Shown: positions 12,201 to 24,243 of the stretch, in pieces
Numbering within the stretch: position 1 is the first letter of the stretch
Layout: the number at the start of each line of letters is the position of its first letter
Source of the DNA: Lates calcarifer
Lineage: Eukaryota; Chordata; Actinopteri; Centropomidae
Assembly: GCF_001640805.2 (NCBI RefSeq)
Contig: NC_066848.1
Coordinates: 24,267,512 to 24,331,511, forward strand
Direction of reading: 5' to 3'
DNA: 64,000 nt
Program-made: the position numbers and the translations under genes
Notes under the pieces: generated by a model
The model's input: only the letters and a program-made list of their open reading frames with translations
Told to the model about the DNA's origin: nothing
Databases searched by the model: none

Positions 12201-13548
12201 ATATTTATGTACTCTTTCTGCATTTTGTTCTTATTCATGACAATTGTGTACTTCTCCTGCTAAACCCCATACAAACAAGTTATCTAGTGAGTCAATGACT
12301 GGAGGAACTGGAAAAGCATTTAGTAGAAATGGCCTAAATAAAGACCAGAAAGCATGAGTGTCTCCATTTTTCCTTCTGCTGTGTGGGACAAAAAAGCGTG
12401 TTCATGCTCTCAAGGAAAGAAAGCAAGGCCTTCAAAAGATGCCTTAGGTTCAAACTGTTCATCTGGTTTGTTTGGCAAGGTTTTTGTGGTGACAAGAGTC
12501 AAACAAATTCCAAACTTTCTTTGTAAACTTAGTCAACATTTATTAAATGAGTACGTCACTATGTGTCTATGCAATGATAGATAGCACAACATTAAAAGGA
12601 ATTATAGAGGCAGGCAGTGAGAGTTCTTGGGTGACAAAATGCAAACACTTTCACAGACTGGATTCTGGCTTTTCAGTATATTTAGTGTGTTCTGCATATT
12701 TTTAAAATGAAAAATAAAGGCTTTTGAAAACAGATCTCTTCATTTGTCCTTCAGATGGTACAGAATGAATTGCCACTGACCTTAGCTGGTTTTTGAACAG
12801 TGAGAGTGAAGAGGTTAGTGAGAAAAGTAAACTCTTAAACTTACAAATATTAAGATTTCATTTTGAACATTCAAAAGGAATGTTACACGTATTTATGTGA
12901 AACAGGTAAGAACAATGAGATAAAAATGCTGCAGTTTAAAACTTGAGACATAGAATTGGTTCCCTCAGCATGTGAGGAAGGGTTAAACAATTTCTGTAAT
13001 GCCAGGGTGTGAGTGTGTGTGTGTATGTGTGTGAAGAGCCTTGAGCAGCTAAATATGACTCATGAGGCCTTTATGAGGCTCTCTGTATCCTTCTGACAGG
13101 CATCTGAAACTGTGAACCTGGTTGAACTGTACATTTCCTTAATTGCTCCAATCCTTGTAACAGGGTAATTGCAGAGTTCTCCCTCCCTCTCTTTTAACTT
13201 TAGCCTGCATGTATCTGTGGGGTCGCTCACTCCCTCATTCCATTTCATACCTCAGTGAGGCAGACCGATGGTCAGAAGAGGAAGAGGGAGGGAGAAAATT
13301 ATTGAGAAGAGATGGGAGGAGGAGGGAGATGCAGGCAATGTTTTATCTAAATGGATATTGGATGATGGTTGTGACAGGTTTGGGGTTCGAGCTGATTGGA
13401 AGTGAATCCTATGGACAGTTTTATATACAGTATCAACATGTGCATAGAAATGTAGTGCCATGAGGGAACATACTTAAATAGAAAGCACACTCACTCACAA
13501 ACACATCTGACAAATGAACTATAAAGACACTTATACGCTCCTTCACAC
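9251..13548. other. Noncoding; no gene recognised
   Basis: Contains an A-rich AAATAAATAAAT tract at 9835-9868, T-runs near 11492 and 11569, and a TG-rich patch at 13008-13034. A 111-codon frame at 10478-10813 begins MGRNEGLEEVEDGNKEV but ends in TG-repeat translation and lacks any family signature. The stretch 10460-10660 is unusually CpG- and G-rich for the window and could be a noncoding RNA exon or regulatory element. A purine-rich stretch lies at 13265-13335. Confidence 0.45.
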
Positions 13549-13955
13549 CAGTGGTGGAAGAATATTCAAATTCTTTACATAAGTAAAACTGCAGATTTCA
13601 TCAATGTAAAAAGTCTTTTAAATAAACGCCCTGCATTTAAAATTAAAGTAAAAGTACAAAAGATTTATTAGAGAAATGTACAAAGTACTAAAAATAAAAT
13701 TACTTACTACTATTATACTATTATTCTATTACTATTATAATGAACAACTGCTTTTCAAGTCTTATTACAAAAATACTATTAAATTCATATTGCTGATGCA
13801 TTAACATGTAAGCAACTCTTTAATGCTGTAGCTGGTCACGGTAGAGGTAATTTACCTATTTTAAATACTGCTGGATAGTTAAATCAGTACTATATTTGAA
13901 TGTAAATGTAGTGAAGTAGAGCTATAAAGTACTTAGGCAAATGTAGTAAATGTCA
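13549..13955 (+). mobile_element. hAT-type MITE (diverged copy)
   Basis: Starts CAGTGGTGGAAGAATATTC, then TTACATAAGTAAAA, and continues with AAGTAAAAGTAC-like units, GCTGATGCATTAACATGTAAGC and GTAGCTGGTC. This is the order seen in the very abundant teleost element with TIR CAGTGGTGGAA...TTCCACCACTG. The right end (GTAGTGAAGTAGAGCTATAAAGTACTTAGG) is recognisable but its terminal repeat has eroded. It has no coding capacity and would depend on a hAT transposase. Confidence 0.75.
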
Positions 13956-14431
13956 AACACACACACAATAGCATTTTGCACATAACATTCTGCCTAATAT
14001 AATCCTGCAAAACCTTTTTTTTCTAAAGCAAAATAATAGTCAAGCCTTTACAGTCATCCTTCTTTTCTTGTTTGTCTCTGTCAGGTTGTACAATGTTATG
14101 CAAAGCATTTCCATTAAGTTGCTTGTATAACTTATTTATATTTGGTCAATAGGTCCTTGTTTGCATAATTATGCTCATTATGCATTAATTGTTGTGTTCC
14201 TCTGAAGATTGTCATCTATAAAACTCACTGTTGCACCTCTGTAATCCATAAAAAACAACTAGCTTAATAAAAAAAATCAATGTAAAATACCATTGGTGTT
14301 TTACCTCTTGCTTTTAAACTAGGTCAGCAACAACAGTCTTACACCAACTATTGTGAGGGCAGGGTAGCTTCCGAGAGCCATCAGGCTGATTAGTTTTCAA
14401 CAGATAAAACACACTACCAAAATCAATGGGA
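13956..14431. other. Noncoding, no feature recognised
   Basis: AT-rich spacer between the MITE and the LINE tail; short CACA tract at 13957 and T/A runs only. Confidence 0.5.
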
Positions 14432-14793
14432 CTATTCAATTTAATTCAATTTTATTTATATAGCCCTGAATCACAACAAAAGTCATCTCAAGGCACTTTT
14501 CGTGTAGAGCAGGTTTAGACCATACTCTTTAAAATAGGTATTTACAGAGAGAGACCCAACAGATCCCACCATGAGCAGCACTAGGCGACAGTGGCAAGGA
14601 AAAACTTCCTTTTAAGAGGCAGAAACCTTGAGCAGAACCGGACTCAGGGTAGGCAGCCATTTGCCTCGACCGGTTGGGTTGATGGGGGTGGTATGAATCA
14701 TGGGATGTGAAGATATAAATCCATACTGAGCAGACAGAGAGAGAGAGAGAGAGAGAAGCTCAGGTTCAAGCCTGAGCCAAGCCTGAGCCAACC

Positions 14794-15306
14794 CTAACCA
14801 TAAGCTTTATCAAAAAGGACAGTTTTAAGCCTACTCTTAAAGGTACAGAGGGTGTCTGCCTCCCGGACCAAAATTGGGAGAAGGTTCCACAGTAGAGGAG
14901 ATGGATAACTGAAGGGTCTGCCTCCCATTCTACTCTTGGAAACTCTGGGAACCACCAGTAAACCAGAATTCTGGGAGCGCAGTGTCTTAGTGGGATTGTA
15001 GGGAACTATGAGATCTTTAAGGGATGATGGTGCCTGATCATTAAGGGCTTTGTAAATGAGGAGGAGGATTTTGAATTTTATTCTGGATTTGACTGGGAGC
15101 CAGTGTAGAGAGGCTAAAGCAGTAATCGTGCTGCGGCAATTTGGATCAGCTGTAGAGTCTTTCGAGACGTGTTGGGGCAGATAATAATGAATTGCAGTAG
15201 TCCAACCTGGAAGTAACAAATGCATTGACTTGTTTGTGATGTGATGGTCAATCGTCTCAAAAGCAGCACTGAGATCTAACAAGACAAAGTACAGAAACAA
15301 GTCCAT
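14794..15306 (-). pseudogene. LINE RT motif A fused to C-terminal domain (170 codons open)
   Basis: The longest open stretch of the LINE at 14432-15900. Residues about 8-24 are RT motif A ([15 protein letters not shown]). From about residue 32, GWTTAIHYYLPQHVSK matches the region that normally lies well downstream of the RT palm. Residues 69-170 are the conserved C-terminal LHWLPV...FKSRLKT block. The missing section holds the YADD catalytic pair, so no polymerase could be made. Confidence 0.85.
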
Positions 15307-15406
15307 TGTCTGATGCAGTTAGGAGATTGTTTGTAACTTTTACAAGTGCTGTCTCTGTGCTGTGATACAACCTAAATCCTGACTGAAAATCCTCAAATAA
15401 ACTATT

Positions 15407-15454
15407 ATCCTGTAGAAAGTTGCACAGTTGTTTTGCAACTTCTTTCTACAGGAT
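15407..15454. repeat. Hairpin-forming inverted repeat inside the LINE
   Basis: Perfect 13-base arms (ATCCTGTAGAAAG at 15407-15419 and its complement at 15442-15454), extended by TTGC (15420-15423) pairing with GCAA (15435-15438) across a 3-base bulge. The L2 consensus as I remember it does not pair here, so the symmetry seems specific to this copy. Confidence 0.8.
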
Positions 15455-15900
15455 GTTAGACAGAAAGGGGAGGTTAGATACAGTTCTTTAGTTGGCTACT
15501 ATGTCTTGATCAAGAGTGAGCTTTTTTAGAAGAGGTTTGATTACAGCTGCTTTATACAACTGCGGCACATAACCTGTTACCAAGGACAGATTTAACATAT
15601 CTAATACAGAACTCCAAATTAAGGGCAGAGCTTCCTTAAGCAGCCTAGTTGGGATGGGGTCTAAGAGACAGGTTAAAGGTTTAGATGCTGAAATAGTTGA
15701 TGTGAGCTGGGGGAGGTCGATGGGAGAAAAAGAGTCAAGGTTAGGTTTTGCAGCTGACTCTATGGATCCTGTGTTGTGACATAAATCAGTGCTGGTTGAG
15801 GGCAGAACGTGATTAATTTTGTCTCTAATAGTAGAAATTTTATCATTAAAAAATGTTCATAAAATCATTGCTGCTGAGGGTTATAGGGATGCATGGATCA

Positions 15901-17395
15901 ATAGTATAATAAATAATAAGCCTGAGTTAACAACATTTTACATATTTACCTGGCACTTGATGCCAGGTAAAGTGGTCATGACAGTTGGACATGTATGTGT
16001 GTGTGCACCAATAATGTAACAAAGATATTGTTCACATTATTATAATACAAAAGCTTGTATATCTGGTGTCATGCCCGGAGGTCATGGTGGTATGCTGACC
16101 TTGAAATTCTGCTGCATGTGTGTGTGTGTCTGTGTGTTTATGTGTGCACATGTTCATGCATGCCATCAATGGCAGCATCTGCCTCTTAGTGTGTGACCCT
16201 CCAGTGTTAAGACTGAGGCCCATCAGGCTGTGCTCACATGCAATTCAGATGAGCTCTGGAAATCCAGCATGAAATTAAATTTATGACTTGGACCACAACA
16301 CACACACACACACACACACACACAGTCTGATAGTTTCCTTGATAACACATGGCCCTGGATGAGTGTGCGTGTGTCTGTGTGAGCGTGATTGTGTGTGTGT
16401 TTATGCTTTAAAATTTAACATATTCATTACGTGGCACTGTTGCTATGATTCTTATTTTCTTTAACAGTGTGACGTGTGGCCTGTGTGGTGGATTCATGAT
16501 TCAGTTCAATGACTAGTTGAATATTACAGAGATATGTTTTGTATGTATTGACTCAGTGTGTCTGTGTGTGTGTGTGTGTCTGTGTCTGTGTTTGTGTTTG
16601 TGTCTGTGCATGCAGCTACATGTCATCCGCCTCCATATTTCTGCATGTTATGTACATATTGCCCCACCCTGCCCTGCTGAATAATAGAACATTTCCAACA
16701 ATAACAATAATACTAATGGCTACCAGCATTACACCGCAATCATGGCCACATCCATAACAAGAGCTACACGCACATACACACACTTCAATCAACACCAAGT
16801 CTGGCCCAATCATGTCAGCCCTAGCTCTCTCCATTTGCATAAAACAATTACCCTGGGCGGACTCAGGGTTCAATGTCGTCTAGACGACATGTTTCACCGT
16901 GGTGTCATCAAGTCGTGTGTATATCATGTGTGTTTATGAGTGTGTGTGTGTGTGTGTGTGTGTGGAAGTGGGGGACACACTAGGTTGGTTGTAAATTAGC
17001 TAGGGTATGGTTGCTCGGGCACTGGCCGCATCGCATCACCCTGAGGCACATGGGGCTTGGAAGGATTTATTCACACAGATAACACACGCACATTCAAATG
17101 AGGCTGTCTGGACACACACATTAGAGTGACATGGAGGAGTTAGGGAAGAACCAATATTCATATGGGGGCAGAGGGCAGAGAGGAGGCAGGGTGATGTATG
17201 TGTGTGCGTGTGTGTGTGTGTGTGTGTGCGTGTATGAGTGTTCATACATATTTGTAGATCTCTTTTTCTCCTTTTTTCTCCATCTCCCTCTCTCTGCTAA
17301 GCTTTCACCACCCCATTATTTTCTGCTACTGAACCTCTGCGATCAATAAACAACACACCAGGCATCTGATAGACAGAGAGGGGGAGAAAGAGAGA
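15901..17395. repeat. TG/CA-rich microsatellite cluster
   Basis: Several arrays in 1.5 kb of otherwise noncoding DNA: TG-rich 16113-16150, (CA)n 16299-16324, TG/TTTG/TCTG mixture 16553-16612, (TG)n 16940-16963 and (TG)n 17198-17233. Open frames rich in CVCVCV or THTHTH here are repeat translations. The segment 16825-16900 between arrays is more complex and carries an ATTTGCAT octamer at 16833-16840. Confidence 0.85.
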
Positions 17396-17398
17396 CCC

Positions 17399-17446
<48 letters not shown>

Positions 17447-17464
17447 CCCCCACCACCACCCCCC
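17396..17464. repeat. C20 homopolymer joined to (CA)n and (CCA)n
   Basis: Twenty consecutive C bases (17396-17415) run into about 14 CA units and then C/CCA-rich sequence. The complementary strand is G-rich, giving quadruplex- and Z-DNA-prone sequence and a likely length-polymorphic or assembly-sensitive site. Confidence 0.93.
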
Positions 17465-17466
17465 GA

Positions 17467-18404
17467 CCGACCAGAGGCCATGCAGAAATAAAAGAAAAAG
17501 AATGAAGGAGACATAATAAACAACAAGACAGGCTTTTGTTTATTTGCCCCTGAGCTGCCTTTTGCTAATGAGGGTCACCATTCAAGACCAGTTAGAAGAT
17601 GAGAGCAAAAAGAAAGACTGTATCTTAAATTTAAAGGAAATCCTACAATGTTTGATGAAATGATCAATAAACAAAAACCCCTGTTTTGATAAATTGCGCC
17701 AATTTGGTGACATGTGATCCCTTAAAACGACATTATGTAACTATTTAACCTTAAAATAACAGCTTCAGAATGCTTTTGATGGTATGGTATTTTGATGGAG
17801 TGTCATTCCCACTCCATGCCTTAACTCTTGTTTTTGCACTACAATATAACTACTTTGGTGAGCAGGTGCTAAAGATCAGGAATGATGTCCCACTACCTGA
17901 ATGACAGTCAGTAGCTTAAACTGCTGGAATCAGGGCCAGTAAGTTCAAGACTAATGCCGACTTATAGGTTGTAAGTCATTAAAATCCAGTGTGCATCCCC
18001 AGTGAGGAAACTTTGAGAATTTCAAGAATTCTAAAAACTATATGGTGAGTTTGTTATAGTGACAGCACTTTTGACTCTGGAAGCTAGGGGATTATAAGGA
18101 ACACACGCTGCTTTGCTGTGGCTAAGTTTAGTGAGTGGAACATGAAGTCATAGCTGTTTTCTGAACAAGAAAACTGCTCAAACTCTGAGCCCAACAGAAT
18201 GAATTACCAAGTTATGGTTGTAGATGCTGCCGTTGCTCAGTGAAGTTGCATTTTTTTTTTTTTTTTTTTTTGCTTTAACTGGTTCTGTCAAAAAGCTGAT
18301 TATTGATATTATACAAAGAGCATGCCAATAAAGATATGGATTGGCATATTTTATTTCATGATATGGACGGAGGTGAGCCGAGATGGACTGAGTGTCCAAA
18401 GGGG
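17467..18404. other. Noncoding; probable repeat at 17725-17900 and poly(T)
   Basis: The passage beginning AAAACGACATTATGTAAC (17724) with AACAGCTTCAGAATGCTTTT resembles an abundant teleost interspersed repeat, family uncertain. A T-run of about 20 lies near 18251. No gene seen. Confidence 0.4.
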
Positions 18405-18535
18405 AGGGTTGTGAGGGATGACGGTTGAGGGATGAAGGGATGGGAGTGAAAGAAAAAGGAATGACAGAATGAGGGTTAAGGGATGAGGGGATGAAGGATG
18501 AAGGATGAATGAATCAGGCATGTGAATGGATGGAT
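18405..18535 (+). repeat. GGATGA-rich degenerate minisatellite
   Basis: Repeated GGGATGA/GGATGAA-type units, purine-rich and imperfect, continuing into GAATGGATGGATC. Confidence 0.6.
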
Positions 18536-18559
18536 CATGTGGGGTGATGGACCGTGTCT

Positions 18560-18990
18560 GCTGGTGGCAGGAGACTGAATGAAATGTGGAAGTCAGAGAA
18601 CACTGTATACAGGGGTGAAGATGGTGTCATAACTGTGAAAAATTTGTCTGTGAGATGGATGACAGATGGAAGTTTGTAGTTGTTTGTTAGCATCCAGCAA
18701 AGTGCTTCAGACCAACCAGTGCAACCGAAGATCAGCCACTCTGCACAGTACTAAGCGCCACTCCAGAGCACACTGAAAAGACACCGGTAGTTGGGGTGAA
18801 TGGGAATGACTTTGAAGGCGCTGGTAATGTCTGCCTTGGACAACTCACCAGGCCTGCAAGGCAGATGAGGGAAATGGCATGGTCAATTGTTGTATACTGC
18901 ATGGACAACTCTGGGATGTGGATTAGACTACTGATGCTTGTCATGATAATTTTCTGTATATAATATCTAGAACTAGTGTGACATATGATC
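18560..18990 (-). mobile_element. Retrotransposon reverse-transcriptase relic
   Basis: Minus strand peptides in order: ISSLIHIPELSMQYTTIDHA (about 18890-18950); after one frameshift, ELSKADITSAFKVIPIHPNY (about 18786-18845), which is RT motif A with its catalytic Asp kept; LIFGC near 18735; then LCWMLTNNYKLPSVIHLTDK (about 18630-18690), where the expected H-L-L-D-D box has become H-L-T-D-K. One stop interrupts after LWSGA. The wording matches an LTR/YR-type RT (Gypsy, DIRS or Ngaro class) more than a LINE; the exact family is unsure. Only about 140 residues of RT remain. Confidence 0.72.
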
Positions 18991-20853
18991 ACAGATCACA
19001 GATAGGCTACTATGTTAATCATCAGTCACTACCAATGAGGTGTGCTGCAGATAAATCACGATGGCCTAACAAAATGAACAAAAATACAGGCTTAATTACT
19101 GCAGCTGTGCTATGAGATCGACTATCTTGACATTTGGAATGAGTGATAACAGAGAAAGTTTGAGGCAGTGTCATATTCAAGTACAGCCACAAAGCATCCA
19201 AATGAGCTGTAAACATGTATTGAGTATGCTTTTAAACACACAAAAAAAATGGTGCTGGATACTGAAACGGTGATAGAGCCAAAAGTGAGCCAGAGCGCAG
19301 CTGCAATGGGGCGCAGCTGGATCCTGTGAACATAAGGAGTAAATTCATATTTATGTCCATTGAAAGACATAATCTAATAGTAGTAGGTCAAGCATTTTAA
19401 AGTTTAGTGGCCAAGACAGAAAGAGACATCACTTCTCCCTAAACACCAGACCAAAACCAGTCTCATCACTGACTGGCAAGAGAGTCAAAGGTCATCAACC
19501 AGGAGTCAGTAGATGGATGAGGAAAGATAAAGTGGCAATCCTTGAATAGACACATGGGTTACCATTTTTCTACTTTATAACCAGCCTATACTTCCTGCAA
19601 GTCACATGACTATGAAACTGATTGAGATTGAGTTAAGATTATTTCAAAAATGCTAATCACTTTGATCCAGGCACTGTACTGGATACTGTACAATGGTTGA
19701 TTGTATAGTGCCTAATAGTAACAAATAAACCATTTTACAATTCATTTTAAACTCCAACACTGGACTAATATGTTCCATTCATTTTGTCATTGTTGAATGA
19801 AAATCAGTACAATACACTGTGTAACCAGTTTTTACATGTGTATATGTTTCTGACACACATGTTACAGTTTTGATAGTTTACTTCACTGTGATTTTGAGTT
19901 AAATCAACATTTTTTATAGAGCATTTCATATGGACAATGAAATAACAGTCATTATGAAGAGATTATTAGCAAAGTGATTTGCAAAAAGGGATATGGCAAA
20001 TTTAAGAAATAAATTTCTTATTGTAAAGAATTACAATACTGCCCATTACTAAGGTTCAGGCATCGCTTATTAAGAAGACCACTGTAGAGATTTACTGTTT
20101 TTTTGGGAGGACTTCTTGGACTTCTTCTTCTTAAATACTTAGTGTCCGTGGATCCAACCCGGGAACCAGTAATGGATTATACAAAAGTGTTTGTATGGTA
20201 TGATATGTGTGCATGGGCCCTGCATAACATTTGTCACTGTGTCTCTGAGCCTGTGTACAATACCTGACTTTGTTCATTCCATCCATGACCTGGCCCCTAT
20301 TCTGTCTACAAATACGCACACAGAAAAACAGACTTATAGCAAAGTTACTAAAGCATGAGTGATGTGAAAAGCTTTGTCTTTGCAATAGAGTGGCGCAGGG
20401 AGGGCATATTTTTGTTGGCCAGCTCAGAAGTTAGCATCACCCTGGTTCCCTCGACAAAAAGTCAATGAGATTTTGTCATTGGTCATTAGATCATTACAGA
20501 AAAATAAGTTTATGACCCCTAAAACAAATTGTTAAGCAAGATAATCCTCACCCTCACACCCATTCAAAAAACCCATTGAATTTGGGCCGAGGGAACTGGA
20601 ACTTACTGTATTTCCCGGTTTTGGGATCATTTCTGCTCCACTCTGTTTCAGAACTATATAATATTTTTGGTTATACTGGTGATTATATAACATTGTTGTT
20701 TTGTTTTTTGTGATTTCAAATTTTGATAGAGAGAAAGGGGAAACTAGAGGAAGTGTGAAAGGAGGAGAAGGTGAGAGAAGAAGTGGAGGTTCAGTTGGTT
20801 AACTGAGAGGCAGAGTGTTGGGGCATATGATGACAAGCTTTTGTCTTTCACAC

Positions 20854-20857
<4 letters not shown>
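18991..20857. other. Noncoding; possible repeat at 20395-20640
   Basis: Mostly unique AT-rich sequence. At 20440-20600 the words GTTCCCTCG and CGAGGGAAC occur in opposite orientation about 130 bases apart, which could be ends of a small inverted-repeat element. A CTTCTTCTT tract lies at 20110-20133. No gene seen. Confidence 0.4.
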
Positions 20858-20920
<63 letters not shown>

Positions 20921-20932
20921 GACAGACAGACA
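20858..20932. repeat. (TC)n(AC)n(GACA)n compound microsatellite
   Basis: About 21 TC units, 10 CA units and three GACA units in direct succession, followed by purine-rich sequence to 21110 with an A-run near 21092. Confidence 0.95.
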
Positions 20933-21185
20933 CAATAACACTGAGAAAAAAAGCGAGAGCGGTGGAGAGAGGGCAGTGGCGGGAGGGAGAGGCTGTGACA
21001 CCCCAGACTCAGACTGCAGGATTAATGATGAATAAGAAAGAAAGAAGTGCACACAAAGGAGACAGAGGGAGAGAAAGAGCGAGGGGGTAGCAAAAAAAAA
21101 AAAAAAGAAAAGAGTGAGAGATCCCTTTTTTTATCCCACAAGGATAGATGAAGTGGTATTGCAAGTCAGGCCTCCTAGGAGCAGG

Positions 21186-21207
21186 CACACACACACATGT
21201 ACACACG

Positions 21208-21238
<31 letters not shown>

Positions 21239-21412
21239 TCATTTCAGAGGAGCACACCTCACTGTATGTGCATGTAAATGCAAGTAGACACAAAGATGAA
21301 ACTGAACACTTCCCTATTTCTTCATCCCTTCATACACTTTATAGGCTATTTTCACTAAGTACAACACCCCCTGCGCACACACACTCACACACACACACAC
21401 ACACACACACTC
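21186..21412. repeat. Two (CA)n arrays with spacer
   Basis: CA-rich arrays at 21186-21236 (interrupted by TGTACACACGTG) and 21377-21412. The open frames overlapping them on both strands are His-Thr or Cys-Val translations. Confidence 0.9.
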
Positions 21413-23192
21413 ATACATAAAACAGTCAACAAACACTCATACACACAGCATTGTGAATCGGGGAAACTTAATCAATGTCGGAATTTAATCAATAGCTTGG
21501 TCCCATGTGACGGGATTCCCTTGCTCCTCCTCTCTTTTTCCCTGCATTTCCTGTCATCTCCCTTTCCTCTTTGCTCCCTATCATTTTCTTTCCTCATCTT
21601 CCTCTTCATTCCACCTTGAAAATAGTCTAAAGTCAGAAGGGCACCTACATTGTTGGTCAATACTTTGTCCCACTCACCCATGACAGAAATGAAGTGAGTG
21701 GGGCTAAAAACAGCTCCCATATCACAGAGAAAAATATCACAAAACTATTAAAAGAAAATGCTGTGTTTTGTCTTATTCTCAGTGTGAACTGGGTTTCAAA
21801 GTGTACGCATCATCAAAGTCGGAAAATTTTATTCAGCCGTTAAAGGTTTTCAGTCTTTACTGCTGCGCTAGGTTTGATTTTTCTTGAAGATGTAGATGTC
21901 TTTTAACTTAAGAAATCAGTCTCATAATGATAAACACAAAACTGAAAACCATTGCTTTGTCGCATGTGTTTTTTATACTGTAAATGCACCATGTACAGAG
22001 TGTACTGAAGTTCTGCAAAAACAAGATTCTGCTTCTAATGTATTACCTTAAACAAAATGTTTATAATACAGTTATGTAAATGTTCATCACTAGTGCACAC
22101 TGACGCTAGCACTTGATTGCCACTTTTTCAGGTTGTGAAACCTGATCATGACGCATCACCATTTGTTTTTATCGTCTCTCTTGCTTTAGTGATGATTGCT
22201 CTTCAATGCTTAAAAATGTATATGGATTTCGATCTGAGTATGCAACTTTAAATTCTATTTCCTTACTTGGAGAAAAAAAGTGGCAGAGCATTGTGGCACT
22301 GCACACCTATGAGTAACACACATAAATATCACTCAGTAGATTGGACAAAACAGCTTTATTCTAGTTTTAACTGTATGAAATATGTTTTTAGTATGAAAGT
22401 GTGTTACTGTGAGAATGAACTGCCTTCTTTTTTTTTTTTTCAAAAAAGGCTAATCTTTAAAAAAAATAGTGATACATCTCAGATGTAAAGTGTGTATGTG
22501 TATGTGTATGTGTGGATGTGTAGTTATACCCCACAGTAAATAAATATGACAGTACTGCCTCTGTCTGTCATCACCTGATAAAGGCAGCTTTAGTATCCTC
22601 ACACACCCTTAGTCTATATACACACATACATGCACACACACACACAGGCACACACTGCTAAACAATCAGGGAGAGTTATATTCCTGTGGTGCAGCTCTTT
22701 GCTCCTGTAGGAGTCCACAGATGTTTGCATGTGTGTGTGTGTATGTGCACATGCATGCACTACACAGTATGGACACAAATACCGAAGTGCGCACACACAC
22801 AGTTGCTGCCAATAAAGTTCTGTTATTAAAAATCCTCACATGTTATGTGAGCCTAATGTGATTGTACTATAATGCTTGCTTATGACAATGTAAAACAGTG
22901 CTGTGTGGGACTAGTTTACATAGCTGTTATTATTTTGGTGTGTTTAAATGACAGAAAAATAACCTTTGCTTGTCCATCTGGAATAAATAGGTTTCCCTGT
23001 GTTCATAAAAATGCAATTTTCTATGAGTTATGAGGTTAGGTCTGTGGGATAGTGGATATAGTATTGTTTTGAAACTTGACCTTTAATTCATATTTAAACA
23101 AGTTTTAATATGTCTTGTGTTTTTATTTGATGTACTGTCATATCGTCTTTTTCTTTTCTAAATTAGGGTCTCCATTTCAGTTGATTTTCAGA
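21413..23192. other. Noncoding; short TG/CA patches
   Basis: Pyrimidine-rich stretch 21520-21620, GTATGT units 22490-22520, CA/TG patches at 22620-22650 and 22730-22795, and a T12 run at 22429-22440. No coding feature recognised. Confidence 0.5.
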
Positions 23193-23290
23193 TGTTTGGA
23201 CTGTGTGGGAGTCCAGAGTACCCTAAGGAAGTCCCTACACTGAGCCAATGTGCTGCTCACCAACTCCATACCTGTAAACTTTGAGACAAG
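23193..23290 (+). repeat. Possible LINE/SINE tail relic
   Basis: TTTGGACTGTGTGGGAGTCC followed by AGAGTACCC and CAACTCCATAC resembles a widespread fish repeat tail of the form TTGGACTGTGGGAGGAAACC...CAAACTCCA. The copy is heavily diverged and could be coincidence. Confidence 0.35.
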
Positions 23291-24243
23291 AAAGAATGCT
23301 TTGCCCTTATCCATCTCAGAGCAAATTGATAGTGTGTTGAGTACTTGTTTCACATGAGAATTTCTTGGTACTTTTTATATGCTAAGCCAACACAACAAAG
23401 TCTCTCTGCCATTTGCATTCACATCTAATTTTTCAAAGAGAGTGTGAATGGGATTAGCCTGGTTCTGGACTTGTGAATCATCTCTCACAACTTTTGAGGG
23501 TGTCTTTTGTCCAGTGATTATGTCTGATGTTGTGTTTGTTCAGTGCTATTTCAGATGTTCAGAGAAACAAATGACCAAAAAAAAAAAAAAAAAAGATTTT
23601 CTCGTACACAACGTGGATAGGAAAGAATAGAGACTATTTTGAAGCAGTAATGTAATGAGGCATGTTTTGGAAACCTTTTTCCCCCTTCGCCTCCAGGTGT
23701 TGCCAAGTTTCTGTAATACTGCGTTATATATTTTGTTATATTTGGGTTACACATAACCACAAGGAACACTCTCTTCTCTGTCTGGCCTGGGTGACTCCTG
23801 GATGACAGTAAAACAAGATCCACACAACAACCACACACTCACACACACATTCAACAACACACACTCAGCAAATGGTACGTCACACCACAGAGAAGTAACA
23901 TAAATAATAAATAAATGAAGTCACATATTGCACTCATTTAAAAGTGTGTGTAAGCATTAATGTGTGTGGATATGGCATGTGCCATATATGTGCATGCATG
24001 GTGACTGTCCTTCCACTCGATTCCTCTGTCTTTCTGGTGTCAGAATAGATTTAGCGATTGGCAGAAGGAGAGAGAGAAAATATGAATGTCTGTGTAGGCT
24101 ATGTGACCTGTCAGTGGTTATGGCTAGTGTGTGTGTGTGTGTGTGTTTGTGCATGTTTAAGCATGTGTGACTGATATGCATGTGTGCATATATATATGTG
24201 TGTATGCATATGTGTGTGAATATGTGTGTGTGTGTGTGTGTTT
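23291..24243. other. Noncoding with poly(A) and TG arrays
   Basis: An A-run of about 17 at 23577-23594, CA patches at 23833-23865, (TG)n at 24128-24147 and mixed TG/TA to 24240. No gene. Confidence 0.6.

Larger units (their letters stand above)
14432..15900 (-). mobile_element. L2/Rex1-like LINE relic with internal deletion
   Basis: Minus strand, 5' to 3': NDFMNIFNDK and IRDKINHVLPSTS (15790-15870); PIDLPQLTSTISASKPLTC and PTRLLKEALPLI (15620-15730); SLVTGYVPQLYKAAVIKPLL (15520-15600); [20 protein letters not shown] (15335-15400); then [15 protein letters not shown] (RT motif A, about 15240-15280). The sequence then jumps to the C-terminal block with LHWLPVKSRIKFKILLLIYK and ends FKSRLKTVLFDKAYG at 14797, with a stop at 14794. 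The RT palm after motif A, including motifs B and C, is absent. The 3' tail at 14432-14790 carries the typical teleost LINE wording (TTTATTTATATAGCCCTGAA; CTAGGCGACAGTGGCAAGGA). Confidence 0.88.

Noticed and set aside
15901..17464. Regular repeats considered as a CRISPR-like or satellite array
   Set aside because: They are dinucleotide microsatellites without unique spacers of constant length, in a vertebrate genome.
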